Shown one piece after another: positions 1 to 11,607 of a stretch of 64,000 bases of DNA; positions within the stretch are counted from its first letter, which is position 1, and every line of letters begins with the position of its first letter. Made by a program: the position numbers and the translations under genes. Origin of the DNA: Eucalyptus grandis (lineage: Eukaryota > Streptophyta > Magnoliopsida > Myrtales > Myrtaceae); NCBI RefSeq assembly GCF_016545825.1, contig NC_052621.1, positions 5,914,199-5,978,198 on the forward strand, given 5' to 3'. Below the pieces are notes generated by a model. The model saw only the letters and a list, made by a program, of their open reading frames with translations. It had not been told where the DNA came from and ran no database searches.

Positions 1-311
1 AGTTAATGAAACATGTGAAATTCATTAATTGTAGCTTTAAAAAAAATTCTAAGTGAACAATAAAAATATTCATATCACTGTTCTTCCGATAACGAAGTTC
101 AATATGAGAAAGCAAGTCTAAATTGCTATTTGATGGGTCGAGTAACCTCTAATCTCTTTTGATAACATAATAAGAACTACGCTGCTGGTTAATTGCCTTA
201 ATTGTTATTTGCCATGGTTTTCCAGATTCAAAATTTGAGAATATTCAGCTTTTTGCCATATAATTTGGTTATTGTTTGTTTTGGAATTCCATTTCCATTT
301 ATTTGTTGCAG

Positions 312-3300
312 AGCTGGAACTCTTATATCTGAAACGTGGGAGGATGGACAAGCATTAAAAGATTTGAATGCTCATCTTGTACGTAGAATTTCTTTCTTGT
401 GGATCTTCTTATCCTGTCTTGTGGAAGCCTCTTGCATATTTGCACTCATTTTGGTGACTGTTTCCTTGTCTTTTCCTTATTTCTCACTCTATCTCAATTA
501 GTTGTCTCCATTCCACATGAACTAAAAAAGGGGGAAAAATGGGTTTCTTGTAATTCTTGAGTGCTTGGTGAACAAGCATTTTTAGATCGAAACTTTCGTA
601 ATCGTCACCATGAGTTCACATAAATGATCCAGTAGTGAAAGCTGCACGATGGTGCACCATAATACACATGTTTTTCAAGAGTAGAAAGAAGTTAGGATAG
701 AAGCTTGTGCGAAATTTAGCCATCTTCGTCCTTTCATCTCTATCTTGATTCACCAACTTAGCTAAAAAACTATAAAGCTCTGAAATACTTGTATGAGTTG
801 AAATACTATGTGCCCATAAAAGAGCATTTTCTTCATGCTTCTGGTGAAACATTTAACACCCTTTTTGGCTTTATATAACTTATTACACTCATGTAACCCA
901 TTTGAATGGCAAAGAGAATGTTGGGAAGCCAGTTAGCACTTGTGTCAGAGCCTACAAATTTAGAAAATTAAGCTAGAAGAAGTTCGGAGTTTAAAATCTG
1001 TGGAGCTCATTTCCTATATGATCATCTTAGACACGATTGCATTTCTATAAAGAAGCTTTTGTCACCTTGCAAGTGGAAGTTGTGTCCTAATCTTTCAATG
1101 ATTTTCATCAATTATGACAGAAAATTTCCCCTGGAATTCGTTGATTTTCCCTTGTTCTTCTTTCTGATCTTTTTTTGTGTGCATTTGGTTCTTTAGAAAC
1201 AACTATTGGAAACTAGGGAAGCTATTGAGCGGCAGCGGAAATCCTTAAAGAAAAAACAAGCTGGTGAGCTTCTGTTGCTAAACATGATAATTATCCTTTG
1301 CTGCATCTGTGTGGCTTTGGCATATTTGTGCAGTGTGATACGGAAATGTTGCGTGTATTTGGTCTTTGTATATGGGGTGAGTCTTAATACAAGGTATTCC
1401 TCATGACCTTACTCATAGCTATTAATACTTTATTTTTATGTTTTATAATGGTTGGCAAAAATAGGGTTAATTCTTAAGCTGCTTAGCCAGGCTAATGCTT
1501 TAAGCTTCTGGACTGTATAAAGTTCCAACAAGTTCTAACTTCTGTTGCTCTAAAAGCTGTTGCATGTCTGCAAAAGTAAGTTTACCTCTCAGATTTCTTT
1601 GTGAAGATAAATTCTTATAATTAGTGGCCTATCTGCAGCTCTGAAACCTTCTGACTTTTGTTGCTTTGGGGCCATTTGTTATACACAAATTGTTTGAAGT
1701 ACCCTTTACTGTTGTTATGCTTATGCCATGCTTGGGAGTGTGCCTGTATCTGGCATTTTGATTATTAACCATGCATCAAGAGATAAATAAGGCACTGATG
1801 ATTTGTAACCTCCAAGACAAAGGTGATGGACCCGATGGTGAAAATGGAGTTCCGGAAGAGGATTTTCTTCTCCAGGATGAGATATATAAATCTCGTCTAG
1901 CCAGCATTAAACGAGTGAGTTATTCTAATTATTCTGTTTTCAATACATTTTTACCAGTTTTTTTGGTTCTGCAAGCTTATTAAACTTGACAATCACAAGC
2001 GTTTTTCTCGACTGATTGGTGAGTTGGTTCCAGGAGGAAGAAACTATCCTACGTGAGAGAGATCGGTATGAATTTGAGAAGGGAAGGCTCATAAGAGAAA
2101 TGAAACGCATTAGAGATGAGGATGGTTCTCGTTTTAACAGTTTTCAGATCCTCAATCATCGATATGCCCTTTTGAACCTTCTTGGCAAAGGTGGATTCAG
2201 TGAGGTTTACAAGGTCAGAGCTTTGTGTTGAACAAATTTAATGTTAAACTCTCTGTTGTACTTGTTCTGGTCATGGGCTTCCTTTTTCTCAGAAAGAGAG
2301 CTGATGACAATTTGGTTTTTGTCTATTTTGGCTTGTGTAAGAAAATACCCTTTTCAGTGATCTGAACTCTGAAGAAATTTCCAGCAGGCATATGATTTGG
2401 TAGACCATAAGTATGTTGCATGCAAGCTGCACGGGCTGAATGCTCAGTGGAGTGAAGAAAAGAAACAAAGTTATATACGTCATGCAATCCGCGAATATAA
2501 TATTCACAAAACCCTGGTGCATCACCATATTGTTCGGCTCTGGGATATTTTCGAGATTGACCACAATACATTTTGCACTGTGTTGGAATATTGTAGCGGT
2601 ATGTACATCTATCGATTGGTCGTTTGTTGTGCAGTTTGGCAACTGAGATGTTCTGTATTTGACATACAAAAGGCATCTGAATTGTCTATCTGCAATTCCC
2701 TAAAACTTTTTTTTTTTTTTTTTTTTTTTGTCCAGGTAAAGATCTTGATGCTGTCCTGAAAGCAACGCCGCTATTGCCTGAGAAAGAAGCTAGAATCATT
2801 ATAGTGCAAATATTTCAAGGTCTTGTGTATTTGAATAGGAGAGTGCAGAAGATCATCCATTATGATCTGAAGCCTGGAAATGTTCTCTTTGATGAATTTG
2901 GTGTTGCAAAAGTGACTGATTTTGGTCTCAGTAAGATAGTTGAAGATGATGTGGGATCTCAGGGGATGGAACTAACATCCCAGGGAGCTGGGACTTACTG
3001 GTGAGTTATTCAATTTAAGTTGCATTCTCTTTTTCTGTGTCCCTAGCATGTGTTAATCATCATTGAGGACTTAAGAGATGAAAATGAGGTTCTTATATAT
3101 CTGTTACTTTAACCTGGGCTTGAAATAAAAGAAACTCTGATAAAACTGACCATATGTGGTAGGGGAAGAAAGTAAGTCACTTTTGAGGCATGGAAACTGA
3201 AATATCTGATTTTGTTATCTTGTGCAAACAGTTCTTATCTTCTAAGAATGTGTCATACTTTCTTACTGATATGTACTGATGTTCAATGACACTATGCCAC

Positions 3301-4632
3301 AGAGTTTTTTTTTCTCATTGAAGAATTTTTATACTAGTGCAATTTCTTGTGCTTCCAATGTCCTCTTCTCTTATATTTTGGTTGTCGCAGAACTCTGATG
3401 TTCACGTACTTTGCTCTTTGGCTGATGTATTTTGCTATTTATGTAACAGTTCCATTCTATAACTTATTCCGTAGGTGTTGAGGCTGGCATAATAATTAAT
3501 TTCTTCCGAGATTTCAGGTACTTGCCTCCGGAATGCTTCGAGCTGAGCAAGATACCCCTGATATCATCGAAGGTTAGTGGTTTTCTGTATCATGTTCCTT
3601 ATTGATCCGTTCTTAACCAGGGTTGCTTTGTCTGGGATGTATACATTGTCAGCTGATAACTTTGGCTTTGTAATTAAGCTGATCCTCTTTGCTAGCACAC
3701 GATATCTATCCAAGATCTGATACAGTGCAATATGTGAATCGACTTATTATCAATCAAAAACAAATTCATGCTATGTTTCACTGGTTTACCTCCTCCTGAG
3801 AATTGGTTTATTTTCTAAACAGGTTGATGTATGGTCAGCTGGTGTTCTCTTTTACCAGATGCTCTTTGGGAGGCGTCCTTTTGGGCATGACCAGACCCAG
3901 GAAAGAATACTGCGCGAAGATACAATCATTAAAGCTCGAAAGGTTGAATTCCCTTCAAGACCTACTGTCTCAAATGAGGCAAAGGTATATTATTCTGTCT
4001 CTTGTGTGTTGGTATTCCCTTCAAGACCTGCTGGCTCTAATTTTTTCTCCTCTTTTTCAACATTTGCATAGTAGCGACAAATTTCATTTCCATAAATATA
4101 TCAATTAGCGATCATTCCGTTACTTCCTGTGGCTTGCGAGACTATTGACTAGCTCTTTTTGATTAACATACGCGGGTCAAGTTACTTACCATCTGCTGCC
4201 AGTATATTTTGGTTCGCTCAGTGTACAGAGAAGAATGGAACTTATATTGGAGATTTATGTTTTAGCTAAGAGCGACATAGACAGTGCTGTTGGGTCAAAG
4301 CTACTTAAAGTTTTATCTTTGTATATCACTTGTTTCATTTAGATTTATTGTCAATTATTACGAATCTCATGTAGGCAACTTCCTGTAACTATTCAGCTGC
4401 TACGACTTTCGGTGTATAGTCCTTGTAGTAATACACTGCTGAAAACAAACATATAGGATGGACTTCTTACTTAAAAATTAGGAAGGATGTGCAGAAGCTC
4501 GATGCTGATTCTCTACGTGACTTTGATTCTTTGCAGGAATTGATTCGTCGCTGTCTAACGTATGATCAGGCAGATAGACCGGACGTCCTGACGATTGCTC
4601 ATGATCCGTATCTCACATACACAAAGAAATAG
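312..4632 (+). CDS. TSL: TOUSLED-like serine/threonine kinase, 3' part (5' end outside window)
   Basis: Nuclear Ser/Thr kinase of the Tousled family, which acts in chromatin assembly and replication-linked processes and, in Arabidopsis, in leaf and flower development. Exons read in one continuous frame: 312-378, 1197-1263, 1817-1914, 2034-2213, 2388-2598, 2736-3000, 3518-3572, 3823-3984, 4537-4632 (TAG stop). The first exons encode a charged coiled-coil-like stretch ([17 protein letters not shown]), then the kinase domain: glycine loop [11 protein letters not shown], catalytic loop HYDLKPGN (a Tyr where most kinases have Arg, usual for Tousled), DFG in VTDFGLSK, a GTYWYLPPE activation segment, and subdomain [15 protein letters not shown]. 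The end YLTYTKK matches the normal C-terminus of the family. All introns have GT-AG ends. The acceptor at 2735 follows a run of more than 25 T. Family identity is very secure; exact edges of the two most 5' exons are slightly less so. Confidence 0.95.
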
Positions 4633-5025
4633 TGTTAATACAGACAGGTAAAGACGCCTGTAGTGTAGAGGGCAAAAAGCAATTTTTTTTGGCTGAAAAC
4701 AGTGAGAAATGAGTTTCTATACCCCAATGGAATTTTGTACAGGTTGTAAAGGTCTGTTAATTCCCTTTTTGTTGTTGCTTATTTACCCAAAAACCCGAGT
4801 TACTTCCTTTTTTGCAATTTCTCCCCTTCTATTTTGTCACAACATGTTCATATTTTATAATTCTCTCCCCCAAGACCAATTTTGGACTTGCCATCCTCAT
4901 GTAATTGGTTGGACAGCATGGTAAGTTAATTTCACCATGACTTTTCTAGCTTAAGTCTTTTCATTCCAGCTCTGTATTTCCTCAGCACCACTAAAGAATA
5001 GTTCCTCCATTGCAAGTGCAATCTA
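4633..5025 (+). other. TSL 3' flank / probable 3' UTR
   Basis: AT-rich sequence after the TAG stop, with several short T runs. No further coding exon is visible. It ends where the hAT-like element's target-site duplication begins, so the transposon inserted just downstream of the kinase gene. Confidence 0.6.
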
Positions 5026-5746
5026 CCCAACATTGGGGTGTCAAAAAAACCCGACCTGACCCGAACACGAAACAAGTATAACACGTGTTTGGGTCTTGAT
5101 ACTATTTGAGTAACACAAATAAAACAAGTAAAGTAAAGAAATATGTTTCAGGTCGGGTCAAGGTTGGAACATTGTTCGACCCGAAACACATTATACTCCC
5201 AAACAAGCAACAAACACAAACAGGAAACACGTTCTCATCTTTCTTTACCGTCAAACACAAACATTTGCTTCTCGGCTCTGCCTTCTTCTTCGATGACTGT
5301 GCCTTCGTTCATGACTGCCAGTTCGACCTCTCCTCCGATCGACGCACCTCTGCCTTGCTGTCGCCGTCGCCACCCCTCGTCTCAACGCCGGAAACCTAGT
5401 TGCTGCCGAATCAGTCGATTGTCGCCATCCGTCGCCGAAAACCCCTTAGGTTCGTGCTTCCATCGATTTCTCGATCCGCGAAGAGCTTTGGCGTCCTTCT
5501 TCTTCAGCACCTTCCGGGTGGAGAACTTGGAGGGCGCTTTGCCCGCCAAGCACTCTCTGAACTCAGCGGGTATGGTTTATTCCTTTTTTTCTTTTGGTTC
5601 TTTTGCGAGGGGAAAAGGATGGCAAAAGAGGATCCTTTTGATTTCGTTCGGGATTGCGATGGGCGTCAGTGATGGAATTTGGGAATTTTGGAGTGTGGAG
5701 TGGTGAAAAATCTTTCTGGGTCAGCTCGGCCGCTGTCTTCTGCTCG

Positions 5747-6806
5747 TTTCTCAGTTGTAGACACGGTTTGAAATTCAACAAGCATCACCTCAGTTTGGAT
5801 GTCTCAGCATACACACTTCTAATTCGTGGGTTATGCAGAGCGGACAAAGCTGATTGGGCTTACCTTCTGTTTGACGAGATGGTTGGTCAAGAAATAACTC
5901 TAAGGTATCAGACATGTCGTTTGATGCTGGATGAAATGAGACAGAAGAACATCTATGATGCTGCTGAGAGGATTGAGGATTTCACGAAGAAATTATGAGC
6001 ACAAGGTAAAATCTGTATAAGCTGACATCTAGTTTGATATGGCCTGGATGTTACAATGAACAAGTAGCTGCAGCCCTCAATATTTGTGATCCTGCTTGTT
6101 TGAATAATTGCCATTACTCTGAAGCTTCAAAATGGACAATGTTGTGAATCATGAATTAGAGTCCAGCACATTATCGAAAGCAAGGGTTCAGCTTGGTGAG
6201 ATGACAAGTGCTTTTTAGTGCGTTAGATGGTTGGACGGACTTTGGTTTGGACAAAAGCAGTCTGAAATCAACGAATGCACTCAAGGAAGGTTTTTGAAAT
6301 ATGCACTGCAAATTCAGAATATGGGAAGTGTGAATATCCTTGTTACACATCTTCAAGGTGTTGGAATGGTTCGTGTGTGAAACTCCATGGTCTCTTTTAT
6401 TACGATCTAAAGGCGTTATGTCTACTTACTGGAAGCTTGAGTCCTCCATGAATACTAAGTATATTATAGTTTCTATTGCAAGAGTCCAACTATATCTATA
6501 TAAAACCTTGGTCGATATGTTAATCAGACAGAGCTCTCCTTTTGTGTTCATAGAGTGGTTGTTTCTGTTACTGATGTGAATCTAACTTAAAGAGCATCTT
6601 TGGAGCTTCATTTGTGTCCTTTCTTCCTTATAAGATTGTAGAAAGAGGCCAACAAGGTCATCTTTGTTAATTTCAAATTTGTTGCAGCCTAGAAGCAAAG
6701 AGAGCTTGAGTTAAATGACCGACAATTGCCTTAATCAACTGTAGCCACAAACATGCTGATACAAAGTCCTGCGTTTCTGGAATTTTCTCAGTTGTAGACA
6801 CGGTTT
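5747..6806 (+). repeat. Exact 23-bp direct repeat bracketing the PPR fragment
   Basis: The same 23 bases occur at 5747-5769 and 6784-6806; the core is CTCAGTTGTAGACACGG. The first copy lies just before the PPR-like frame, the second just before the right subterminal repeats. The repeat begins with a pyrimidine run plus CAG, so it could also be a reused 3' splice-site-like sequence. It may mark how the PPR segment was inserted into a pre-existing element. Confidence 0.7.
5771..5998 (+). pseudogene. PPR protein gene fragment (C-terminal repeats) inside the transposon
   Basis: The reading frame ending in TGA at 5996-5998 encodes about two pentatricopeptide units: the first contains VSAYTLLIRGLCRADKADWA, the next YQTCRLMLDEMRQKNIYDAA, and it ends ERIEDFTKKL. 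This is the typical C-terminal end of a P-type PPR protein, a family that mostly binds organellar RNA. Only about 75 residues are recognisable, against several hundred in a functional PPR protein. There is no matching N-terminal part in frame, although the frame stays open upstream to 5654 through unrelated sequence. The sequence after the stop (to about 6350) looks like the 3' flank of the captured gene. I read it as a gene fragment captured by the hAT-like element, not a working gene. Confidence 0.75.
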
Positions 6807-7769
6807 CATCATCATCAGAAAAAAAAAAAAAGAAGAAGAAGAGGAAAACCTGGAAACATGACCCGACCCGACCCGAATTTTTGATGCGAGTCTAATGTGT
6901 TTCGGGTTAGGCTGGGTCGGGTCATAGTATGTGACTCTTATGTTTTGGGTCGGGTCGGGTAAAATCAAAACCCGACCCGACCCAACCCATTTACACCCCT
7001 ACCCAACATAACTTGTTGCAGGATTAGCGCATTCATCGTGTAACGCTAACATTGCCATAAAGGGTACCTTATAATTCATCTTCATCCATCCTGTGCAGTA
7101 CATTGAAGGTTCTTAGTTTGTCATTGGAAATTTTGCCCATGTAATTCCTGGGATTGTCACTTTCAAGTGAATTCTGCGTGCTCGAGATTGCAAATGCCCA
7201 ACTAAAGCTTGAGAAATAATTGTAAGTGAAGAACAAGTGAATGTGCATTAAAGTTAAGGAAAGCGAATGCGTATTACCAGTTACAAGCATTTTCAAAATG
7301 AAACATATCTTGGGTCGTTCAAGCTTCCTATTTCTGTATTTCGTGAATTAGAAGTCGACACAAATGGTGCGCTTGGAAACTCTTTTGGGGAAGGTCCTTG
7401 GGGAATGAAAGGTGTTTTCCAAAATGCAAATTGTGTTTGGTAAATTATATTGTAAAAGTTCATTGTGAGGTAACTTTAAGGAAAATAGTGTTTGGAAAAA
7501 ATAAGAGTTGGCCGGCCAAGAACAAGTACTCGCCGGCGAAGGGCGGGCGGGCGGGGTGGGTCCGGTAATGCAGCCGTCCGGCAAAGGTAGGCGGTTCGGC
7601 GAGGGGCGCACGACCCTCGTTGGAGGGTCGCGGTGACCAGATCTGCGACCAGATGGGTTGCGCGAAGGTTGCGACCTCCGTAGAGGTCGCCTGAAGGTCG
7701 CGGCTGGCGACCCATTTGGTCGTGAGTCGCGCGAAGGTTGCGACCTTAGCGGTAGGTAGAGCCATTAAA

Positions 7770-7905
7770 TGGGTGGGTTGGGTCGGGTCATTAATGGTCC
7801 GACCCATTAACTCATTTATGACCCATTTATGCTTAATGTAATTTTTCGACCCAAACCCGACCCAACCCATACCCAACCCATACCCGACCCGACCCAACTC
7901 ATATT
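7770..7905. repeat. ACCCGACCC subterminal-type repeat cluster
   Basis: Dense forward and reverse copies of GGGTCGGGT, GACCCATTAA and CCCGACCCAACCC within 135 bp. The same vocabulary occurs at both ends of the hAT-like element at 5034-7001 and weakly at 9135-9215. It therefore looks like the end of a related element whose other end has decayed. Confidence 0.55.
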
Positions 7906-8539
7906 AATAAAATATTTTCATATTTAACAAATTTAGAAAAACTTATTCCTATATTTTTAAAGAGTATATTATTAAAATACTTCCAATCTTTTATATATAT
8001 TATTTTTTTTAAATTGTATTGCTAAAATATTTTTATACAATATAAATTTAATGGACATTTTTTTATAAATTTTAAAATGATTATTTAAAAAAATCGAAAT
8101 TTAATTATTTTTTAAAATTTAATTAAAAATTTAATTATTTTTATTAATATATTTTGATATTATTGATCATTCTTTTTTAAATATAATTTTCTTTTTCTTT
8201 TTCTCTTTTTCTTCTCCTTCTTCTTCTTCTTTGGCCGGCGCGGCCACGATGACGGCCGGCGACCGGCCACGGGCGAGCCTCGAGCTCACCGGTCGGCGAG
8301 CTCGAGGCTCTCCCCCAGATCGGCAAGGCTTGAGCCTCGCCCGACGCCGACGAGCTTGAGTCTCGCCCGACACTGGGCGAGCTCAAGTCTCGCCGGATCA
8401 CATCTCGCCGACGCCGTCGTGAGTCGCCGAGAGCGAGCTCGCGACCTCGCCGCGGAGGCTCGAGCCTCGCCCGGCGGTGGCCGGTCACCGGCCGTCACGC
8501 CCTTCGCGGCCTGAAGGAGGAACGAGGAAAGAAAAAAAA

Positions 8540-9005
8540 GGGTTTATACCCTAAAAAACCTCCAATCTGACACTTGTGACAAATTTACTCCAAACTATAT
8601 TTTTGATTACAAAAACCCCAAATTGGTATATCTTTGACAAATTTACCCAAAACCCACTTGTGACAAATTTACCCTATGTTAGTTTTCGTTAAATTTTATT
8701 ATCAAATTATTAAGTTAAATGACACGTGACGGCCGATATACCAATTTAGGATTTTACGGTCACAATTTACAATTTTTATGATTTTTTGGTGGTATTAATC
8801 CAATTTAGCATAGGGTATATTTGTCACAAATTTACCAGTTTAGAGTTTTTTTCTGTCGAATAAATTAGTTTGGAGTAAATTTGTCATAAATGTACCAATT
8901 TAGGGTTTTTTATAGTCGGTCGAGGTAAATTTGTCACAAGTTTACCTTTGGGGTTTTTCATGGTAAAAAAAATAGTTTGGGGTAAATTTGTCACAAAGAT
9001 TTTTC
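8540..9005. repeat. Fold-back element built of TTTGTCACAA / GGTAAATTTGTCA words
   Basis: The left half carries GACAAATTTACCC and the right half its reverse complement GGTAAATTTGTCACA, repeated four to five times in each orientation at intervals of some 40-70 bp, around a centre near 8700-8800 that includes GACACGTGACGGCC. It has no coding potential. It resembles the transposon in SMC3 intron 9 (17969-18424), which uses the same word with one base changed. Confidence 0.6.
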
Positions 9006-9564
9006 GAAATGAAAAAAAGAAGAAAGATAAAAAAGGAAGAAAAAGAAAAGAGAAAATAAAAATAAAAAAATTATAATTTCGATTTTTATAAAGTTAAAGA
9101 GAGAAGGGAGGGATTATAATGTTTTTGTTAAAGATGAGTTTTCAACTCAACCCATTTAAAACCCACTTAAGACCCATCTATCTTAAACCTTTAATTGTAA
9201 AACCCACTTAACTCTCTTTGTTATAAACAAGGCACCTCTAGCGGTGGTCATGAAGGCCCTGAAAGCCTGCGGCGGAGGTCGTGGCGCGGCGGGCGTGAGG
9301 CAGAAGGCTGGCATTTGGGGAATGTAAGTCCAAAAATAATTGCCAAACACACTTACATTTGTCCAAGGACCTTTAGAGGTCTAAAGGGCTTTGTGAAGTG
9401 GTTGCCAAACGCAGCCAAAGAGCCGTAAGAAAGTGACCGTGTGAGCTGACGGTGAGTGTCATATTGATTAACACTTGCGCATTTCATTGACAACGTTTTC
9501 CTTACAATTACTAAGAGCTAGTCTATTGTTAAAGATATGAGTAAGGTTTTGTGCCAAATTTCAT

Positions 9565-10735
9565 AAATTTTAGGAAAATTTCAAATAAGGCCAAAAATAT
9601 TTTTTATTTTTTTAAATAAGAGTTTGAAGTGAATTTTATTTTAAATAAGAGTTTAAAATGTCCATATCAATCTCAAAAAGGGTGTTAACTTACTAAACGT
9701 GAAGGGCAATTTTGCCTTTTTAAATTTTTAACATTTTTCTTATTTTTCTTTAAAAAAACCTAAAAAAACTACCAAAAAAAGAAGAAGAAGAAAAGAAAAC
9801 ACAGGCAAAAGGGTACTTCCCATCTATGGCCGCCGCCTCATCGTCGGTGGGTCGACAATGAAGGTCGACGGGGTCACTAGCGCTTGGGGGAGGGCTAGCG
9901 ACCTTAGCCAACTAGAGGTGAAGGCTTGCCAGTTTGAGCCATTGCTAGAGGCGAGAGGGGGTGCTGACCCTTTCCTAGATCTAAGCAAGGGTCGCCTACC
10001 CTCGATCGATATGGGCGAGGATCGTCAGTCATTGCGCAAGCCTAGTGGCCCTCGCCTAGTCCCCAGCTTAGAGAAAGAATCGCGAGCGAAGCTTTGCAGC
10101 TTCTGAATGCGATCACAAGGAAATAGAGCAAGGGACTTAGAGAGGAGGGTGAGGATCAAGAAGGGCTTTGTGGAGATGACGGAGACGAAGAAGGAGAGGG
10201 ATGGCACAGCGCTACTAGTGTGTACTTGTTTCCCGTTGCCACCGTCATCTCTATCTCCTCTCTTCCTTACCACATTCCATCTTCTCTCTCTATGCTTCTA
10301 GTGGATGCTGGGCGAGGGCGACTGGCTTGCTTGAGGGCTAGTGACCCTCGCCTAGATTAGGGGAGGGTAAGCGCCTTGCCCAGATTTGGGAGAGGGTCGC
10401 CGCTCTCTCCCGCCTCTGGCGAGGGCTTGATGGCTCTAGCCTCTGGTTGGCCAGGTTGCTGGCTCTCCCACAAGTGCCGATGACCTCGCCAACCTTCACC
10501 ACCTCCCCACCGGTGATGGGGTGGTGGATGTGTTTTTTTTTTTTTTGGTTTTTAAAAGAAAAAAGAAAAAAAGAAATTTAAAAAGACAATATTGCTCTTC
10601 ATATTTGGTGAGTTTTCTTTGCAACCGATATATGTATTTTAGATTCTTATTCGAAATAAGATTCACTTTAGGTCATTATTTAAAAAAAATGAGGGCATTT
10701 CAAGCTCTCGTTTAGAATTTTCTCTAGATTTTTCA
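9565..10735. mobile_element. Long-inverted-repeat element with GC-rich core
   Basis: The left arm (about 9570-9690: GGAAAATTTCAAATAAGG, AATAAGAGTTTGAAGTGAA) is matched in reverse by the right arm (about 10600-10735: ATTCACTTTAGGTCATTATT, AATTTTCTCTAG). The arms are AT-rich with poly-A/T and GAAGAA tracts. The core 9820-10530 is GC-rich and full of GGCGAGGG/CCCTCGCC and TCGCC words. The small frames in the core show no recognisable protein and look like low-complexity sequence. Probably a non-autonomous MULE-like or fold-back element; boundaries are approximate. Confidence 0.5.
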
Positions 10736-10943
10736 TGAAATTACTCTATTCCGTCCTGAGTATGTACGAGAAATTTCGATTTCATTTGCGTTAGCTGTTC
10801 ACCAGGCTAGGACAAAGGTAACAAAACATGCCAAAAACCCGAGTCCCATGTGACTTCTTCCGCTCCACAAAAGCTCTATCCTCTTCTCTTTTATCACGAA
10901 ACTTTCAATTCCCAACTTCGATATGCCCTGTCTCAATTCGTCC

Positions 10944-11607
10944 ATGGCGTTCTCTCTGTCCTCGGCTCCTTCGTTTCCGTGCTCAACGCCCTGTGCCAAT
11001 CCCGGGCGGCTAATTTGCTCGAGCCTCGTCGTAAGATGTGAGGCCGACGGTTCATCGGCGGCGGCGGCGAGATCGAAGCTAGAGGTAGGCTCTCCAGTTA
11101 TCATGACCGAGGCTCCTACGATGATCAAGACCGCGGCGTCCGTTCCATGCCTACGGATTAATTCTGGCTTGGTCAAGCCCGGAGATGTAGGCAGGTACGT
11201 TCGGTTTGTTCAGACCGTCCTAAATTCATAAACTGCTTGCAAACGAAACCGAACGAAACCGAAAATTAAAGCCACTAATTCAAACAACTCAGTATGTTTT
11301 CCAAATTTTTCTGTCATTTCCAATGAAGAACATTGGAAACTCGAATATCATATGCTTTACGATTATGATGAAATTGCCAAAGGAAAAAAAAAAAAAATTT
11401 CATTTTTATACATGGATTCTATCTTCTGAGACCAAATAGGCTGTATTACCACGCCCGCCGTGTGATTGATTTGGTTTTCTCCCGAATTTGCTTGGCGAAT
11501 GCAGAATCGTGTCGAGGAAGCCGAAGGACGTATGGGCGGTCCGTCTCGCGATCGGGACTTACCTCATCGACGGCAAGTACTTTGAGCCGTTGAAGCTTAA
11601 CGATTGA
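10944..11607 (+). CDS. CRR42: CHLORORESPIRATORY REDUCTION 42-like chloroplast protein
   Basis: Two exons, 10944-11194 and 11505-11607 (TGA), joined in frame by a 310-bp GT-AG intron: 117 aa. The N-terminal ~45 residues are Ser/Ala/Pro-rich with few acidic residues, as in a chloroplast transit peptide. The mature part begins near KLEVGSPVIMTEAPTMIKTA and continues with CLRINSGLVKPGDVGRIVS, KPKDVWAVRL and GTYLIDGKYFEPL, the signature of the small DUF3148 / CRR42 family. In Arabidopsis CRR42 is a stromal factor needed to assemble subcomplex A of the chloroplast NDH complex (cyclic electron flow). An upstream in-frame ATG at 10923 would add seven residues; I prefer 10944 because MAFSLSSAP starts like a transit peptide. 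Compact and intact, with a short AT-rich promoter just after the preceding element. Confidence 0.88.

Larger units (their letters stand above)
5034..7001. mobile_element. hAT-like non-autonomous transposon carrying a gene fragment
   Basis: The two ends are inverted: the left starts TGGGGTGTCAAAAA and the right, read on the - strand, starts TAGGGGTGTAAATGGG. Both are followed within about 20-150 bp by clustered ACCCGACCC-type subterminal repeats (left 5050-5185, right 6855-6985). The ends are flanked by the direct repeat CCCAACAT at 5026-5033 and 7002-7009 (identity extends to 10 bp as TACCCAACAT), the 8-bp target-site duplication expected for hAT elements. The end sequence and G/C-rich subterminal repeats resemble the Ac/Ds style. 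No transposase is present. The interior holds a GC-rich block (5250-5570) that looks like captured 5' exon sequence, then a PPR fragment. Superfamily assignment is inference; the flanking duplication makes the boundaries strong. Confidence 0.75.
7363..9417. mobile_element. Candidate composite TIR element
   Basis: The left end GGTGCGCTTGGAAAC (7366 on) and the right end, read on the - strand from about 9417, GGCTGCGTTTGGCAACC, form an imperfect inverted pair of a kind common at ends of plant DNA transposons. Both ends continue with similar words (AAGGTCCTTGG near each end). No convincing target-site duplication is visible. The interior is a mosaic: GC-rich core 7500-7760, ACCCGACCC cluster 7770-7905, AT-rich 7905-8200, GC-rich core 8220-8515, a fold-back block 8540-9005, and a second degenerate ACCCA cluster 9135-9215. 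No transposase frame is present. It is probably several elements nested in each other. Confidence 0.4.

Noticed and set aside
5143..5706. 187-codon open frame in the hAT-like element as a real gene
   Set aside because: Ser/Arg/Pro-rich translation of GC-rich sequence with no domain; it does not run in frame into the PPR part, and the region is transposon cargo.
7460..7897. 145-codon - strand frame
   Set aside because: It translates GC-rich low-complexity and ACCCGACCC repeats; no domain, and it overlaps other open frames on the same strand.
8167..8498. Overlapping Arg-rich - strand frames
   Set aside because: Produced by the GC-rich core next to CTT/TTC tracts; no recognisable protein.
9858..10106. 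Frame in the GC core of the 9565-10735 element as a gene
   Set aside because: Short, low-complexity, flanked by inverted repeats, no family match.
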